The notes: generated from the letters alone by a model not told the origin. DNA of 64,000 nt from Balanoglossus misakiensis (GCA_040954595.2 CM082585.2:1612001-1676000), one strand, 5' to 3'; shown: positions 46,691 to 59,147, numbered from the stretch's first letter. Numbers and translations are program-made.

Positions 46691-48156
46691 TTGATATACA
46701 CAAAGTCGATTACTGATATAAAATAATAGCAATAACCCTAACCATAGATTAGGCTATAGCATTCCGGTAATTTTTTCAATATCACTCAGGAAGGATTCTA
46801 TAACATTCTGTTTTGTATCGGGATGTATAATTTAATATCCATACTACAAAACAAATATCAGCGGTAACTCAGAAAATATTGTTGAAAATTTGTTCTCTGT
46901 AGGCCTAACCATGGTAAGATAATGCAATGCCGGTAAGTATTTTGGAAGTCAAGGTTGCATTGTATTGTCTGGTGTTCAAATAATCACAAACATCCCGGAA
47001 GACTAAATTCTTTCTGTCAAAACCACTTCTGCAACGACAAGATTTTTCAGGGCAGGCAAAACCATGGCATGAAGACGATATGAAGTCGATGAGTTAATGT
47101 TATGTTGAACCCGGCCACTTTACGTATCTTAACTATTCACACATTGACCATTCTATAATTCTCTCCCTTTTGATGTCTTCTTTGTGGTTTGTTTGTAAAA
47201 ATGTTGCCTGTGTTGAAACTTGACTACTTGTCACTTTTGCCTACCAAGAATAATATGACCAAAAGGGGTGGCATGAAATTCTAGACTGTAACAAAACTCG
47301 ATTTCATGACCCAAAGTTTGATTTTATGTGTTTTTGGTTTGGACGTGGCAAAGACATGTAAATTCCGACCACCTATACACCATCCATACATGTATGAATC
47401 GACATCATTTATTGCACGAGAGACTTCAAGCAAGCATTCCATCATCGCAAAAGGACAAAGAGAGAGCGACTTTGTCTCTTTAAAGTAATTTAGCAAGTTC
47501 AAAGTGAATGCCCACATGAAAACCTTTACTCAGCAATTTTTTTTGTAATTAATAAAACTAGGTTTGGTATGTTTTTGCGCTTGTTTTATTTTCCTTTTGT
47601 CTATAAATAGTCGTATATTTTAAAACAGCTAAAATGAGTCAAATGGGGCATTTTTCCATCCCACCTCATCCTAGCTAAGAGCTTCAGTGCCGGTCACCTC
47701 CACAAAATTAATTTACCACGAACAAATTGAAATACAGCCAATCGGAAAAAGTGCGCCACCACATGGTCATTTGAAGACTTTTATGCTCTCTTCTGGCCGT
47801 AAACGCATGTGATCTGGAATAAATCGAACATCGATCGTGTTTTATTTATTTTCACCACCAGCGAAAATCTACGACGGCCCAACCGCAGATTATTGCTGCT
47901 CCATACAACAACCGGCTTAAACTGTTCTGTGCATGTGTTTTGTGTTCTGGTGGCGTTTGCGGGTCTGAGACGTCATTTGTAGAAGGCCCTATTCGTTTTC
48001 TACCAATAACTTTTACCAACCATGCTAGAACTATTTCGTTTTCTTTGACGACGCTTGACACTTTTCTTGCTTTGTTGTTAGTACATGTAGTTTGTTTGTT
48101 CGTTACGTCTGTTACTGGGGTTCTTCACTTGTAGTCTGGTTACACTATGAGATAGG
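46691..48156. other. No supported gene
   Basis: Short frames only. A fragment at about 47453-47490 (GGACAAAGAGAGAGCGACTT, then TGTCTCTTTAA) resembles the ends of the TTAA-flanked fold-back MITE at 44283-44629. Confidence 0.5.
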
Positions 48157-51100
48157 TGCCGTTAATCAGAATTTTTGGTAAGGAAGGTTTGAGAAGTCCA
48201 TTCTATGTAAAAAATGGTGCTCATTCCAAAAAAGTCAGTCTTATTAACCCCACTCAAGACAAAATTGCCATTTTGGCCATTTTTAACCCCAAAATGGTCT
48301 TTTTTAGAAAACACTAAAAACACATTGTTTTCGTCACATTCTGAGATCTGATAACATATGATATGCTTATTCTATGTAAAATTTGGTGAATATTACGAAA
48401 AAAGTAGTTCGATTGACCCAAAACAACAGAAAATTGCCTTTTTGACCAATTTTTGCCCCAAAAACGTCATTTTTAGAAAAAAAATAAAACACACGGTTTT
48501 CTTCATAATGATTGATCTGGTGATATATGGAAAGTCAATTCTATGTTAAAAGTGGTGACTTTAAAAAATAAAGCAGTCTTTTTGACCTCAATCAATACAA
48601 AAATGCCATTTTTGGCCACTTTTTGTGGTCAAAAAAGGTCATTTTTACAAAAAAACTAAAAATAAATTGTGTTTATCATATTCAGAGATCATTGGATATA
48701 TGAAATGTCCATTCTATGTAAAAAATGGTGCTGATTCCAGAAATAGCAGTCTTATTGACCCTACTCAAGAAAAAATGCCATTTTTGCCACTTTTTGCCCC
48801 AAAACGTCATTTTCAGAAAACACACAAAATTTATATATTTTCTTCACTTTCGGAGATCTGATAATGTATTATATGCCCACCCTATGTAAAATCTGGTGAT
48901 TATTCGAAAAAAGCAGATTTATTGACCCAACCTAATGCAAAAATGCCCTTTTGGAAAGTTTTTGCCCAAAAAGGCCATTTTTAGAAAAAAATTTAAAAAC
49001 AAACTTTTCTTCATAAAGCTCAGAGATCATGTGATATATGAAATGTTCATCCTATGTAAAAAATGGTGCTGATTCCAGAAATAGCAGTCTTATTGATCCT
49101 ACTCAAGAAAAAATGCCATTTTGCCACTTTTTGCCCCCAAAACGTCATTTTCAGAAAACACTCAAAATTTATATATTTTCTTCACTTTCGGAGATCTGAT
49201 AATGAATTATATGCCCACTGTATGTGAAAAATTTCCAAAAAAGCAGTTTTATTGATGCCACTCAAGATAAAAGTGCCTTTTTGGCAAGTTTTTGCCCAAA
49301 AAGTGTCATTTCTAGAAAATACGAAAATTATGCCATTTTCTTCCCATTGGTGATCAAATGATAAATAAAAGTACTAAAAAACCCACTCTTACTGACCCCA
49401 CTGAGGGAAAAAAATATCATTTTGGCCTCTTTGCTCAAAAAGGTAACTGTTAGAAAAAATAAATACAAACTTATTCCTTAATATTCAGAGCCCTTGTGAT
49501 GTATGTAAATTCGTTTTTTGTGTGTGTGTGTGTGCAAAAAATATGCTGATACCAGCACAACGGTCTTATTGAGACACCCCGCTCAGTACAAAATTGCCAT
49601 TTAGCCATCTTTTGGTCAACAATAGGCATTTTCAGAAAACAAATATAATTGATGTTTTTGCCTTTTGTGTTCTGATGTTGTATATGCATATTTAAAACGC
49701 CATAACCATATAATGTCAATTAAATTGATGATATTGAAAGACAGGGTTGCCACAATTTGGCAAATTTAGCCCAAAACTGAACTTAACAATAAGATGATCC
49801 ATGTATACGCACTGTCTACTATAAGTCGATTATGCGTGGTGTGGAATATTTAGGTTCAGATATGCCAGCTCGGGAGAGAGTGTTGAAATTTATTCTCTTC
49901 AATCTGAATACAAAATCAGAAATTATATTATAATTTATATCATACTGATTTGACAGGAGTGCAACGATGCTAGAATACTCAATAGAGCACTGCTAAAACT
50001 GGCCCCTGAACTAGCACGCAGCAGGGAAAATGTGGGTTTAAACTAAATAAACATAAAACCCTTGACGTTTTAATTTGGAACTGCTGTATGGGAATATTTG
50101 GGCAATGTGCAATGCCTTTCTTTTGTCATCTGTATCATGTTTAGAGCTTGGTCCCGGGCGGCGTGTTTACATTCATTGACGCGAGTTTTGTTCCATTCGT
50201 AACTTCTTTTCCTCTCGACGCTGTTTCATCATCATTATGAGTTCAACTTGGGCTAATTTTGCAAAAACTCCAAATACAAACATTTTTTCGGTACAAAATG
50301 GCTAAAATGATACTTTTTTCTTGAGTAGATCTATTTTTGGCTACAAATAGCAAAAAAGGCAATTTTGACAACCAGAGTGCCGTTTTTGGAATAGTCACCA
50401 AATTTTACACAGAATGGACTTTTCATACATGATCAGATCTCTGAATATGGAGAAAACAATTTGTCTTTAGTTTGTTTGTTTTTAATGAACATTTTTGACC
50501 AAAAAAGTGGCCGAAATTACAAATTTCAATTGAATAGGGTAAGTAAGACTTCCGTTTTTGGAACAGTAACCACGTTTCAATATAGAATGGGCTTTTATTT
50601 ATAATAAGATCACCGAAAGTGAAGAAAAGAGAATGCTTATTAATATATTCTTAAAAATAACAATTTTGTGCAAAACTTAGCCAAAAAGGTGATTTCGTCA
50701 TGGTTGAGGTCATTAAGACTGCATTTCTGGAATCAACACCTATTTTACAATAAATGTACTTTTCACACATCATAGAATCTCCAAATAAGAATCAAACAGT
50801 TTGTTTATAATGATTTTCGAAAAGTGGCTTTTTGGGCAAAAACTTGTCAAAAAAGCACTGTTTTCTTGAGTGGCGCTAGTAATTTTTTTTTGAATTTTTT
50901 CACATAGAGTGGGTACATAATACATCATCATCTCCGAAAGTGAAGAAAATATAAAAGTTTTGGGTGTTTTCTAGAAATGACACTTTTTGGGCAAAAACTT
51001 GCCAAAGGGCACTTTTATCTTGGGTGGCATCAATAAAACTGCTTTTTTGGAAATTTTTCACATAAAGTGGGCATATAATACATTATCAGATCTCCGAAAG

Positions 51101-52112
51101 TGAAGAAAATATATAAATTTTGAGTGTTTTCTGAAAATGACGTTTTTGGGGCAAAAAGTGGCAAAAATGGCATTTTTTCTTGAGTAGGATCAATAAGACT
51201 GCTATTTCTGGAATTAGCACCATTTTTTACATAGGTTGAACACTTCATATATCACATGATCTCTGAGCTTTATGAAGAAAAGTTTGTTTTTAATTTTTTT
51301 TTCTAAAAACGGCCTTTTTGGGTAATAACTTTCCAAAAGGGCATTTTTGCATTAGGTTGGGTCAATAAATCTGCTTTTTTGGAATAATCACCAAGTTTTA
51401 CATAGGATGGGCATATAAGTGAAGAAAATATATAAATTTTGAGTGTTTTCTAAAAATGACGTTTTGGGGCAAAAAGTGGCAAAAATGGCATTTTTTTTCT
51501 TGAGTAGGGTCAATAAGACTGCTATTTCTGAAATCAGCACCGTTTTTTACATAGAATGGACACTTCATATATCCAATGATCTCTGAATATGAAAAACACA
51601 ATTTATTTTTAGTTTTTTTGTAAAAATGACCTTTTTTGACCTCAAAAAGTGGCCAAAAATGGCATTTTTGTATTGATTGAGGTCAAAAAGACTGCTTTTT
51701 TTTTTAAAGTCACCACTTTTAACATAGAATTGACTTTCCATATATCACCAGATCAACTATTATGAAGAAAACCGTGTTTTTTAATTTTTTTCTAAAAATG
51801 ACGTTTTTTTGACAAAAAATGGTCAAAAAGGCAATTTTCTGTTGTATTGGGTCAATCGAACTATTTTTTTCGTAATATTCACCAAATTTTACATAGAATA
51901 GGCATATCATATGTCATCAGATCTTAGAATGTGACGAAAACAGTGTGTTTTTAGTGTTTTCTAAAAAAACACCATTTTTGGGTTAAAAATGGCCAAAATG
52001 GCAATTTTGTCTTGAGTGGGGTCAATAAGACTGACATTTTTGGAATCAGCACCATTTTTTACATAGAATGGACCTCTCAAACCTTCCTTACCAAAAATTC
52101 TGATTAACGGCA
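48157..52112. mobile_element. Large fold-back element with arms built of ~170-bp subrepeats
   Basis: The termini TGCCGTTAATCAGAATTTTT at the left and its inverse at the right bound a ~3.96 kb inverted repeat. Each arm (about 48157-49700 and 50330-52112) holds roughly 8 degenerate subrepeats of about 170 bp, marked by CTATGTAAAAAATGGTGCT, GCAGTCTTATTGACC and TTTGCCCCAAAACGTCATTT. A central loop of about 600 bp has no transposase. Long arms made of tandem subrepeats are the architecture of Foldback (FB) elements. No clear target duplication was found. Short frames here are by-products of the repeats. Confidence 0.8.
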
Positions 52113-52127
52113 TCTAGCTCCTGGACT

Positions 52128-52205
52128 AGGTCCCCTGCCCCATTCCCACTGCCATCGGCGCTACGCTCAAGGGCGCAGCCAGCGGTGGGAATGGGGCAGG
52201 GAACA
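52128..52205. repeat. GC-rich hairpin
   Basis: CCCTGCCCCATTCCCACTGC and the near-exact inverse (AGCGGTGGGAATGGGGCAGG) flank a loop of about 35 bases, immediately right of the large fold-back element. Confidence 0.65.
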
Positions 52206-52315
52206 GACTACTTCACTTGTGGAATAAAGTGCTCATTTCTTGTGTATCTGCATTTTGTCGATGTTATCGCTCCTCTGGCAGAGAAGCCAGGGTGCTAGCT
52301 GTTGGCTTTAATAAG

Positions 52316-52567
52316 GGACTGTTCAGAATTTACTTCCAGGGGGCGGAGAATTTTCAGAGGGGGGGGGGGACCACCCATTTTCTCCAAGACAAATTAGGGG
52401 AGACTAGACATAAAAGTCACAATAGGGGGACCATGGAAAATCCCCAGGAAATTTAAGGGGGGACCACATATTTCCTCCACAATTTACTAGGGGAGACCAT
52501 GGGAAAAAATCACCAGGAAAATAAAAAATCCTCCATCCCCAACTTGGAAGTAAATTCTGAACAGTCC
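52316..52567. mobile_element. MITE with GGACTGTTCAGAATTTACTTCC ends
   Basis: Inverted ends of about 22 bp enclose a G-run-rich core of repeated GGGGGGACCA and TTTCTCCA-like units. No clear target duplication is visible. A short plus-strand frame across it is not a gene. Confidence 0.7.
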
Positions 52568-54328
52568 TTCATGGTTGTTTGTTTGTTTGTTTGCCTGTTT
52601 GTTTATTCGTATCTTTGTTTGTTTGTGTATTCTATCTCATTTAATATGATGCTTCTGTCACATTTGGCATTTACTGTCGCATAAACAATGACCAAACCGA
52701 CTCGACTGCGTTTGGATGCACGATGGACTTAAGAGTGAATCCATCGGTGTTTACCGGCCAAAACAAAACCGTTTGATTTCTTTAACACTGTTGCAACAAG
52801 TGAGACCCTAGTACATGTAGTATATAAATCAGAAGTCCGGTGCATGTTTGCCAGTGACACCTACCACAAAATGGTATCGCCCAAATAATGTTGGGCGCGC
52901 CCGTGGAAGTTATAAGCCCGGCGCTTTTTCCTCATGATTAATAAAACAGTTAACACAACATTGGAAATTCAGCCAATTTGTCCCTGTTTTGTAGAAATAG
53001 TGCGAGCTATACATGGCGAAAAGTTTTTCAAAAAATAGATCAAAATGGGAATTCAAATTAGTGAATATTATTGGCACTTACAGAGTTTTAATTCAAAATA
53101 GAGGATTCATTCCAATGAATATGCAAGTCAAGAAGTCACATAGGGATCATGACAATGACCTATTGATCATGTCATGATGATTATGTACAAGAGAGAAGTA
53201 AAAAACTGGTTATTGCTTGAATTTCATGTTTCTTTTTAATCAGATGTAGTCAACAGTCTTTCAACAAGTCTATAACATGATTTTGAAATGATTTTCAAAA
53301 GTACACAATTCCATACGAAAATGTTACTTTAAGATTTGTAAATTTTTCTGTATATTTGAGTTCACGTGCATAGGCTGACTCAAACATTCTTTGCATCAAC
53401 ATTTACCGTCCTTTCAAAAATCTTGCCTGTAGTCCAGGTTTTACATTTGCACTTAATAGCATTATAACACCATCATGTCATCCACATGTTACCCTCACAG
53501 CCAGTCACTGTGTGTATATTGTGATTCATGAAGTACATGTAGTGCTACATATTTTTTGTGGAGATGAGACACACACACACATAGCAACCGATAGACAGAC
53601 TGCTTGATAATATGCTCTGACTGATCCCTAAAGCTGAAACTTGTATGTGTTTGTACATACAACACAAAGGAACTAAAAATAGGGCATTCACATAGGGACC
53701 ATTGAAAGTTTTCTGAAACATCTCAACTCAAACATTGACATAAAAAATACTTTGTGAACAATTAAAGTCTTCCTGGAACGTTTCAGATTTGAGACGGTTT
53801 TGCCAGCCAGACCTGATCCGGTGTAATGATTAACACCTCTTCGCAACCCATTGTCTATGGGGCCGAGCCTCGCAGTGCCTATACATAAACTTTGTGTGTG
53901 TGGACACAAACGACTCAAAGGATTAATGCTCTGTGTTTACCATAGGCAAATAGTGTCTCAAATTTTTCCCTGCCTGAACCTGGTATCTGAAATGTTTCTC
54001 ATTTTACCCAGTGTAAACATGGTGAAAGACAAAATGTCCTATACCTGTATAACATAGATCATAAATTTATAATACCAGGGTTTACTTGGTCTGATTGAAG
54101 CTCTGTAATTGGTTGAAGCAAGGGTTTTTATTACATATGTACCGTCGATTACTTGCACCGAGCGCGCGCGTAACATCGGTATTTGCACTCAGTGCAATAC
54201 CAAAAACATTATGCTATACCTGTATGCAAATGAGTGGCCTGTTCACGAAACAAGCAATATCATTCCGCGGTCTCATTTCTTTCATTTTCGGTCTTTTTTT
54301 CAAAATGGGATGAACATATGTAATAAAA
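52568..54328. other. No supported gene; contains a dispersed repeat
   Basis: Starts with a (TGTT)n tract at about 52570-52620. The part at about 53925-54010 (CTCTGTGTTTACCATAGGC, then AATAGTGTCTCAAATTTT) recurs inverted at about 57790-57880. A small palindrome, GGTATTTGCACTCAGTGCAA followed by TACC, lies at 54178-54201. Confidence 0.55.
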
Positions 54329-54521
54329 ACAGAACCCCATGGCTCAATCGTGCAAGCACGGCGTACCGGTAGTATTTGCACTCGTGCTGGCGGTGTATTC
54401 TTGCTGCCCCCCGCACAAGCGACAGCGAGTGCGGGGGACGGGCGCAAGAATACACCGCCAGACACTCGATGCAAATACTACCGTTACGCCGTGCTTGCAC
54501 GATCGAGCCATGGGGTTCTGT
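54329..54521. repeat. 193-bp near-perfect palindrome
   Basis: ACAGAACCCCATGGCTC and the following ~75 bases are mirrored at 54427-54521, with a short centre near CACAAGCGACAGCGAGTG. It is GC-richer than its surroundings. It is probably a fold-back MITE, but no target duplication was established. Confidence 0.75.
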
Positions 54522-54604
54522 CATAACATTCTCTACTAGAAGACCTGAACAGTAAATAACTGAAATAAAATACACAAAAGAGAATGCATCTGAATAGAAC
54601 ACAA

Positions 54605-54610
54605 TTTATT
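54605..54610 (-). terminator. Candidate polyadenylation signal for the UBE2J1-like gene
   Basis: AATAAA on the minus strand lies about 540 nt downstream of the stop codon at 55146. It is the first clear match I see in the presumed 3' UTR (54611-55145), which otherwise has no supported feature. Confidence 0.35.
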
Positions 54611-55145
54611 AACTTGGATTGGTCATGGGCATCAGGGCGCTCTACTTAAGAAATTCTAGAACATGTTTGTACAAGTGGCATTTTCATGAGCAGTGAGCAA
54701 CGAGGCCTTTCTGGCATGTAATACTTAAAATCCAAACATCAGATTTTTTATCACACAAAATCATATTATATATAATGACATTATAAATGGTGTGCGCTTA
54801 TATTTGGTTACGGATTTAAAACCTCTTTGAGGAAAATTTTGCAGAGAGGTCTTGTATCTACAACCAAATAACCACTATGTTCATATCATTCAGATTGCTC
54901 AGTACTATCAGCGAGTTCACCAGTGGTTTCCAGAAATCTATAGGCTAAACATATGCCATTTTCATTGTGCCTCCCCCCATCTATTTCAATACAATAAATA
55001 ATGGCTGGCTTGATTTTTCACCAGGACTTTTAAACAATAGTTTTTGTTAAGATATAGACAACATTCCAGATGTGTATGAAAACTCGAGGAAAATAATAAC
55101 ATTTGACCTGTCATCAGTTGTGAATTAATTAAATATTTTCATAAA

Positions 55146-55720
55146 CTACACATTATAATCAAATTTAAACTCGTATGTAATGAATAATCGTCTCAACATA
55201 AGAGCTGCTAAGGCTAGACTCAACAGCACTATCAACACGAAAGAATTACTATTTTCTTGCTGACGTATCTGGCGATTATTCTGATTTGATAGTGTGTCGT
55301 TTCTTCTTCTGGGTTGCTCATACCCTTGCTGGCTGACATTTCTTTGTCGTATGTTTGTCTCTGTGGTAGCATTGTCATTGGCATTTCTCTGGGGGTGTTT
55401 TCTGTGTTGGCAGTTGCAGGTTCTGGTGCTAGGGGAGTGTTGACATCTGCCTGGGGTGTTGCATCGGCTGGCGGTTGAACGGTGTTGTCGTTGTTCGATG
55501 CCGCATCTCTGTGTCGTGGCGGCTGTCCGGCTCCTGCAAACGCAGCGTACTGAGACACGAATGGGTTCGGGTATGACATCTGCTGGAAGTGTTGCTGGTA
55601 TGCTGCGGCTGGATAGGGTGGGGGTTGTTGGTTCGCAGAAGCTACAGGCTGGGGTGTGTTTGTGCTTGTGCTTGTTGTGGCAGTATCAGCAGAGGTTGCT
55701 ATGCTTTTCTTTGTCTCTTC
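55146..55720 (-). CDS. UBE2J1: Last coding exon of a UBE2J1-like ER ubiquitin-conjugating enzyme
   Basis: After a TATCCTCCACAG acceptor the exon opens in phase 0 (EETKKSIATSADT). It runs through a Pro/Gln/Ala-rich linker (YQQHFQQMSYPNPF) and ends with the hydrophobic segment SFVLIVLLSLALAALMLRR, then TYEFKFDYNV and a stop. That C-terminal pattern, a membrane anchor followed by RR and a short EY/F-x-FD tail, is the tail anchor of UBE2J1, the E2 enzyme of ER-associated degradation. The linker and the anchor are in different frames: the exon is 575 nt, one short of a multiple of three, and the break maps to a five-base C run (G run at 55391-55395 on the plus strand). This is either a real one-base deletion or a sequencing error. 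The catalytic E2 exons should lie at higher coordinates but were not found in the window. Confidence 0.78.
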
Positions 55721-56082
55721 CTGTGGAGGATAAAAAGAACACAGTGTTTTTGCAAAGGTCGGGGAACACTGGTAATGGATTTGGGAACCCCGTTAATATT
55801 CCTATAACCTCCTAATATAACCACATTGATACACCCAGGGGAACCCCGGTAAAATGACTGGGGAACTCTGGTAGACTGCCTGACCACTGTGACATTGGCC
55901 TTGTTCTGTTGTTTTAATTCGGAGTGACTGGGGTACTCCGGTAGATTTTATCTAGGTACCGCCCTTAACAAAAACACTGAACACAGAATCACAATTTGGA
56001 AGGCATGAGAGGCAAATACCATTTAAGGATGTACACGCACAACATAAACTGATAAACAGTGCATGTGTGTCTGTTCCTGAAA
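55721..56082. other. Intronic or intergenic, degenerate GGGGAAC...GGTA phrases
   Basis: Loose repeats such as GGGAACCCCGTTAAT, GGGGAACCCCGGTAAA and GGGGAACTCTGGTAGA occur at irregular spacing. It is likely the intron 5' of the UBE2J1-like last exon. Confidence 0.45.
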
Positions 56083-56421
56083 GGATTACATCGATAATTG
56101 CCAGAAAACAAACTTCTACTATTGTCTTTTTCACGAAATTTTACACATAGCTCAGTCAAGTAAACGTCAATTCATTGGTCAAAAAAAATTATGTGGTCAC
56201 CAAGCTCTATTATGAGATAAATTGCGTTAAAATCTTCGCCCATAGACAAACCATTGGTGAAAAATGCTGAGACAGCAAATTTCTTCTATTATCAACTAAA
56301 TTCATGGCTCTGTATTTTTTTTAAAAAGGGCAATGACCCCTACAATTTTTAACGAATTCTCATTATACATACACAGCATAATCCAAAAATCCACAATTAA
56401 AAGAATGACAATACTTTCAAC
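56083..56421. repeat. Dispersed repeat, copy B
   Basis: Direct-orientation relative of 9678-10022 with similar length and ordered matching blocks. No coding potential. Confidence 0.75.
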
Positions 56422-58057
56422 GTGTATAATACCAGCATACACCTGTTTCAAGTCCAGTGTCCTAATACACCATCATCATGAATTGGAACTCAAAGCAAGG
56501 CCAATGAGCAAACCCAGATTGACAACTCATTACACCAGCAAAGTGGTTTCTTTATGGAAGTGGTGGTACCAATAAATACTTTATTCAAGGTAAGAATTTC
56601 TTATTGTAGCAGTATTTTCATTTCCATTCATGTTTTAAAGGCCTTTTTTGTAGATTCTGAGTTTCTATGCCAGACAAAGTATGATTATTTTTCCACTAAT
56701 GCAGCCTGAATTAAAGTCAACATTTTTCACCATAGGTCTTTCTATGTTATTTTTCTATAGGCATGGACACAGTTAAGTTTATCTCAAAACTGAGCACAGT
56801 GGTGAGCCTACAACTTATATGAATCACTCAATTTAATTTCATTTGGATGAGTTATGAGTGAAACTTCTTAAAATTACAATAGTAGAAAAGGGTTTTCTAT
56901 CAATTCTTAATGTTATCCTATGGGAAGAAACACATTCCATGAGCTCATACATGTAGTGTGTGCCATTCTTAACCCTTTCAGTATTATATGAATCAGATAT
57001 AGAAGCTTGTTCAACGTCCCGTTGCGGCCAAGCCAATCAGATTGCACGTTATGTCAATCAAAACTGAAGGATACCTAAAGTTCTCTATAAGGCACCGTCT
57101 GATTGGTTTACTAGAGTTTTCAACGGGAGCTTCTATGGGAGTTGGTCAGATGTAGTGTGAGGCGACAGTATAAGAATACCGTACTGCGAAGTAAAAGACG
57201 TCGCCGTACCCTACATCTGATTTTAATCAGATTGTATGCACACATAAGCTGGTTTAGAATACTGATAAACCCTGATGAAACAATCTCAGTAAAATATATA
57301 CAGATGAGAATGAGAATGCAGTTAAAGTTAAATATACATTCGTTGTATCTTTTGGCTTTATTTCCAGTATTTTTGTTCTATGTAGCAAATGCGATTTCAT
57401 GTTCTACTCCACACAGATTGTTACTTGTCAGCACAGAATGTATGTGTATAATGGCCATTGTCATTGTTGACAATAATTCATGGATTCTAGTCTGGACTTA
57501 AATTCCAATTTGGCACAATAACAATGCTGACCATACACATATATGTTTCATCATGTTTCGGGAATTTGCACAAGAAACTGCTAAACAAAGATACTGAAAA
57601 CATAGGAAAAAGGTAAAGGTAATGGAGCTTTAATTACAATTCACACTGTATACAAAATCCATGTAAAAATTCAAAATACTGGATTTGTCAGCTTCAACTG
57701 ATATGAGGGTCACACAAGAAATTGCTAAAACGTCTCAGATCAAATACTGGCATAAATTATTATTGGTGAATGGTTTAAGTGGTCCTGAATCTTCTCAGAT
57801 TTGAGACACGTCTCTTACCAGGTTCACACAGGGTAAAATTTGAGACACTATTAGTCTATGGTAAACACAGAGCGTTAATACTTTGGGGGGGGGGGGTTAG
57901 CTGGGCAGGCCCGCCCTCCTTTATTTTTTGCCACCCTGCTATCTTACGCGCCGCCCTGCTTTCTTTTCATTCCCGCCTTGGTAAATATTTATTGTTTCTG
58001 GTGCACGCTCCCGCATGCGGCTGGCATTTGAGAGAATGATATTTATTCAGTTTAGGG
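56422..58057. other. No supported gene
   Basis: Contains CCAAT-type motifs in both orientations (GCCAATCAGATT at about 57033, CTGATTGGTT at about 57099) that could belong to a promoter. An imperfect inverted repeat (CAGATGTAG and inverse) lies at about 57148-57219. A 119-codon plus-strand frame at 57142-57501 has a hydrophobic stretch but no recognisable domain. Confidence 0.45.
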
Positions 58058-59147
58058 ATGTTTTGTCGCCTTTGTACAAAACACAAGCAGAAGGCCAAGT
58101 GCGGAGGGACTTGGGTTACAACATCTCCATGTACATGTACCACCCTTCGCGAAGACAAACTCAAGCAGCATGAAGAGACGATTATCGACCGGGCGGCAAT
58201 GCAGCTTGACGCCGAGGCAGCAGTTATCGAGAACAGCAGCGGTCTTGTGGCTGCATTTGACAAGGTCATCACCTTTGAGACGCAAGCCTTCATGCATCGG
58301 CGTCCTACGATGCATGTATTTTCTCATGCACAGAGAATTGCCGCACACCACCAACTTCATCCATGTTTTGGAATTGGCAAAGTCCCTCGGGTGTTCATTC
58401 CTTGGTACTCTCAGCAGTGATGACCACAACTATAATGATTTATTGCATTGGTAAGTAGGTCTACTGATTTTTGTGCAGATCTAAATTGTAGGCAATGTAG
58501 TAACATTTATTTAAACCTGGTTGTTTTCAAGAAAGGATCACTGTTTAAGCAATAGTGTTACACTCAATAAAGAATAATTACTGTACAAATTACTGTGAAT
58601 TTTGATAAGTTTAATCTGAAGAGTAATTTTCATTTATTTTATTTTTCAGGCAAAGTCATCCGTGATGAGATTTTAGAGAAGATGAAAGGAAGTAACTTCT
58701 ATTCACTGTTAATAGATGAAAACAACTAATGTGGCTGTATTGAAGCAATTAATCATCTATTCCAAGTACACCTTGAAGTCTGGGAAGTCAGTTGTGTCTT
58801 TCCTTGGAGTTAAAGAAGTAAGTGGAAAGTTTTTCAATTTTTAAGTCTACACTGAATTAAAAACATACGATTAAACATGTTTTTGAGTGACCTCATTTAA
58901 TTGATTTTGCTGACTAGTTATTTCAGGTGAGACAAACATTGAGTTGTACATTGCATGTGTTAACATCAAGGTTTTATTTTCACTGTTTTAGGTTGGTGAT
59001 GGCAGAGCAGACACCATTGCACAGTCAGTGAAAGAGTTTTCTTCAGAGAATGGTATTGTCTTAAGAGATCGTCTGTCTGCTTTGGGCAGTGATGGTGCTC
59101 CTGTTATGCTAGGACAGAAAGGAGGGGTGGCTACCAAACTAAAAGAA
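58058..59147 (+). pseudogene. Broken hAT-type transposase-like gene (ZNF862/C17orf113 kind)
   Basis: Three exon-like pieces are seen. 58058-58450 encodes a zinc-finger-like start (MFCRLCTKHKQKAKCGGTW, LREDKLKQHE) and, after a frame break near 58297 caused by four extra bases (GCAT), CMYFLMHRELPHTTNFIHVL. 58650-58817 encodes RDEILEKMKGSNFYSLLIDE and, after one extra A, NVAVLKQLIIYSKYTLKSGK. 58992-59147 encodes GDGRADTIAQSVKEF and LGSDGAPVMLGQKGGVATKL. LIDE-NN and GSDGAPVM correspond to the acidic motifs of the RNase H-like fold of this family. Splice-like junctions follow 58450, 58817 and 59147, but exons 1 and 2 do not join in frame. The C-terminal half, with the dimerisation region, is missing, replaced by repeats from about 59235. 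At least two frameshifts make it non-functional as read. It may be a decayed transposon or a pseudogene of a domesticated copy. Confidence 0.7.

Noticed and set aside
57142-57501. 119-codon frame with a hydrophobic stretch
   Set aside because: No domain or paralogue is recognised, the first part overlaps an inverted repeat, and there is no transcript evidence.
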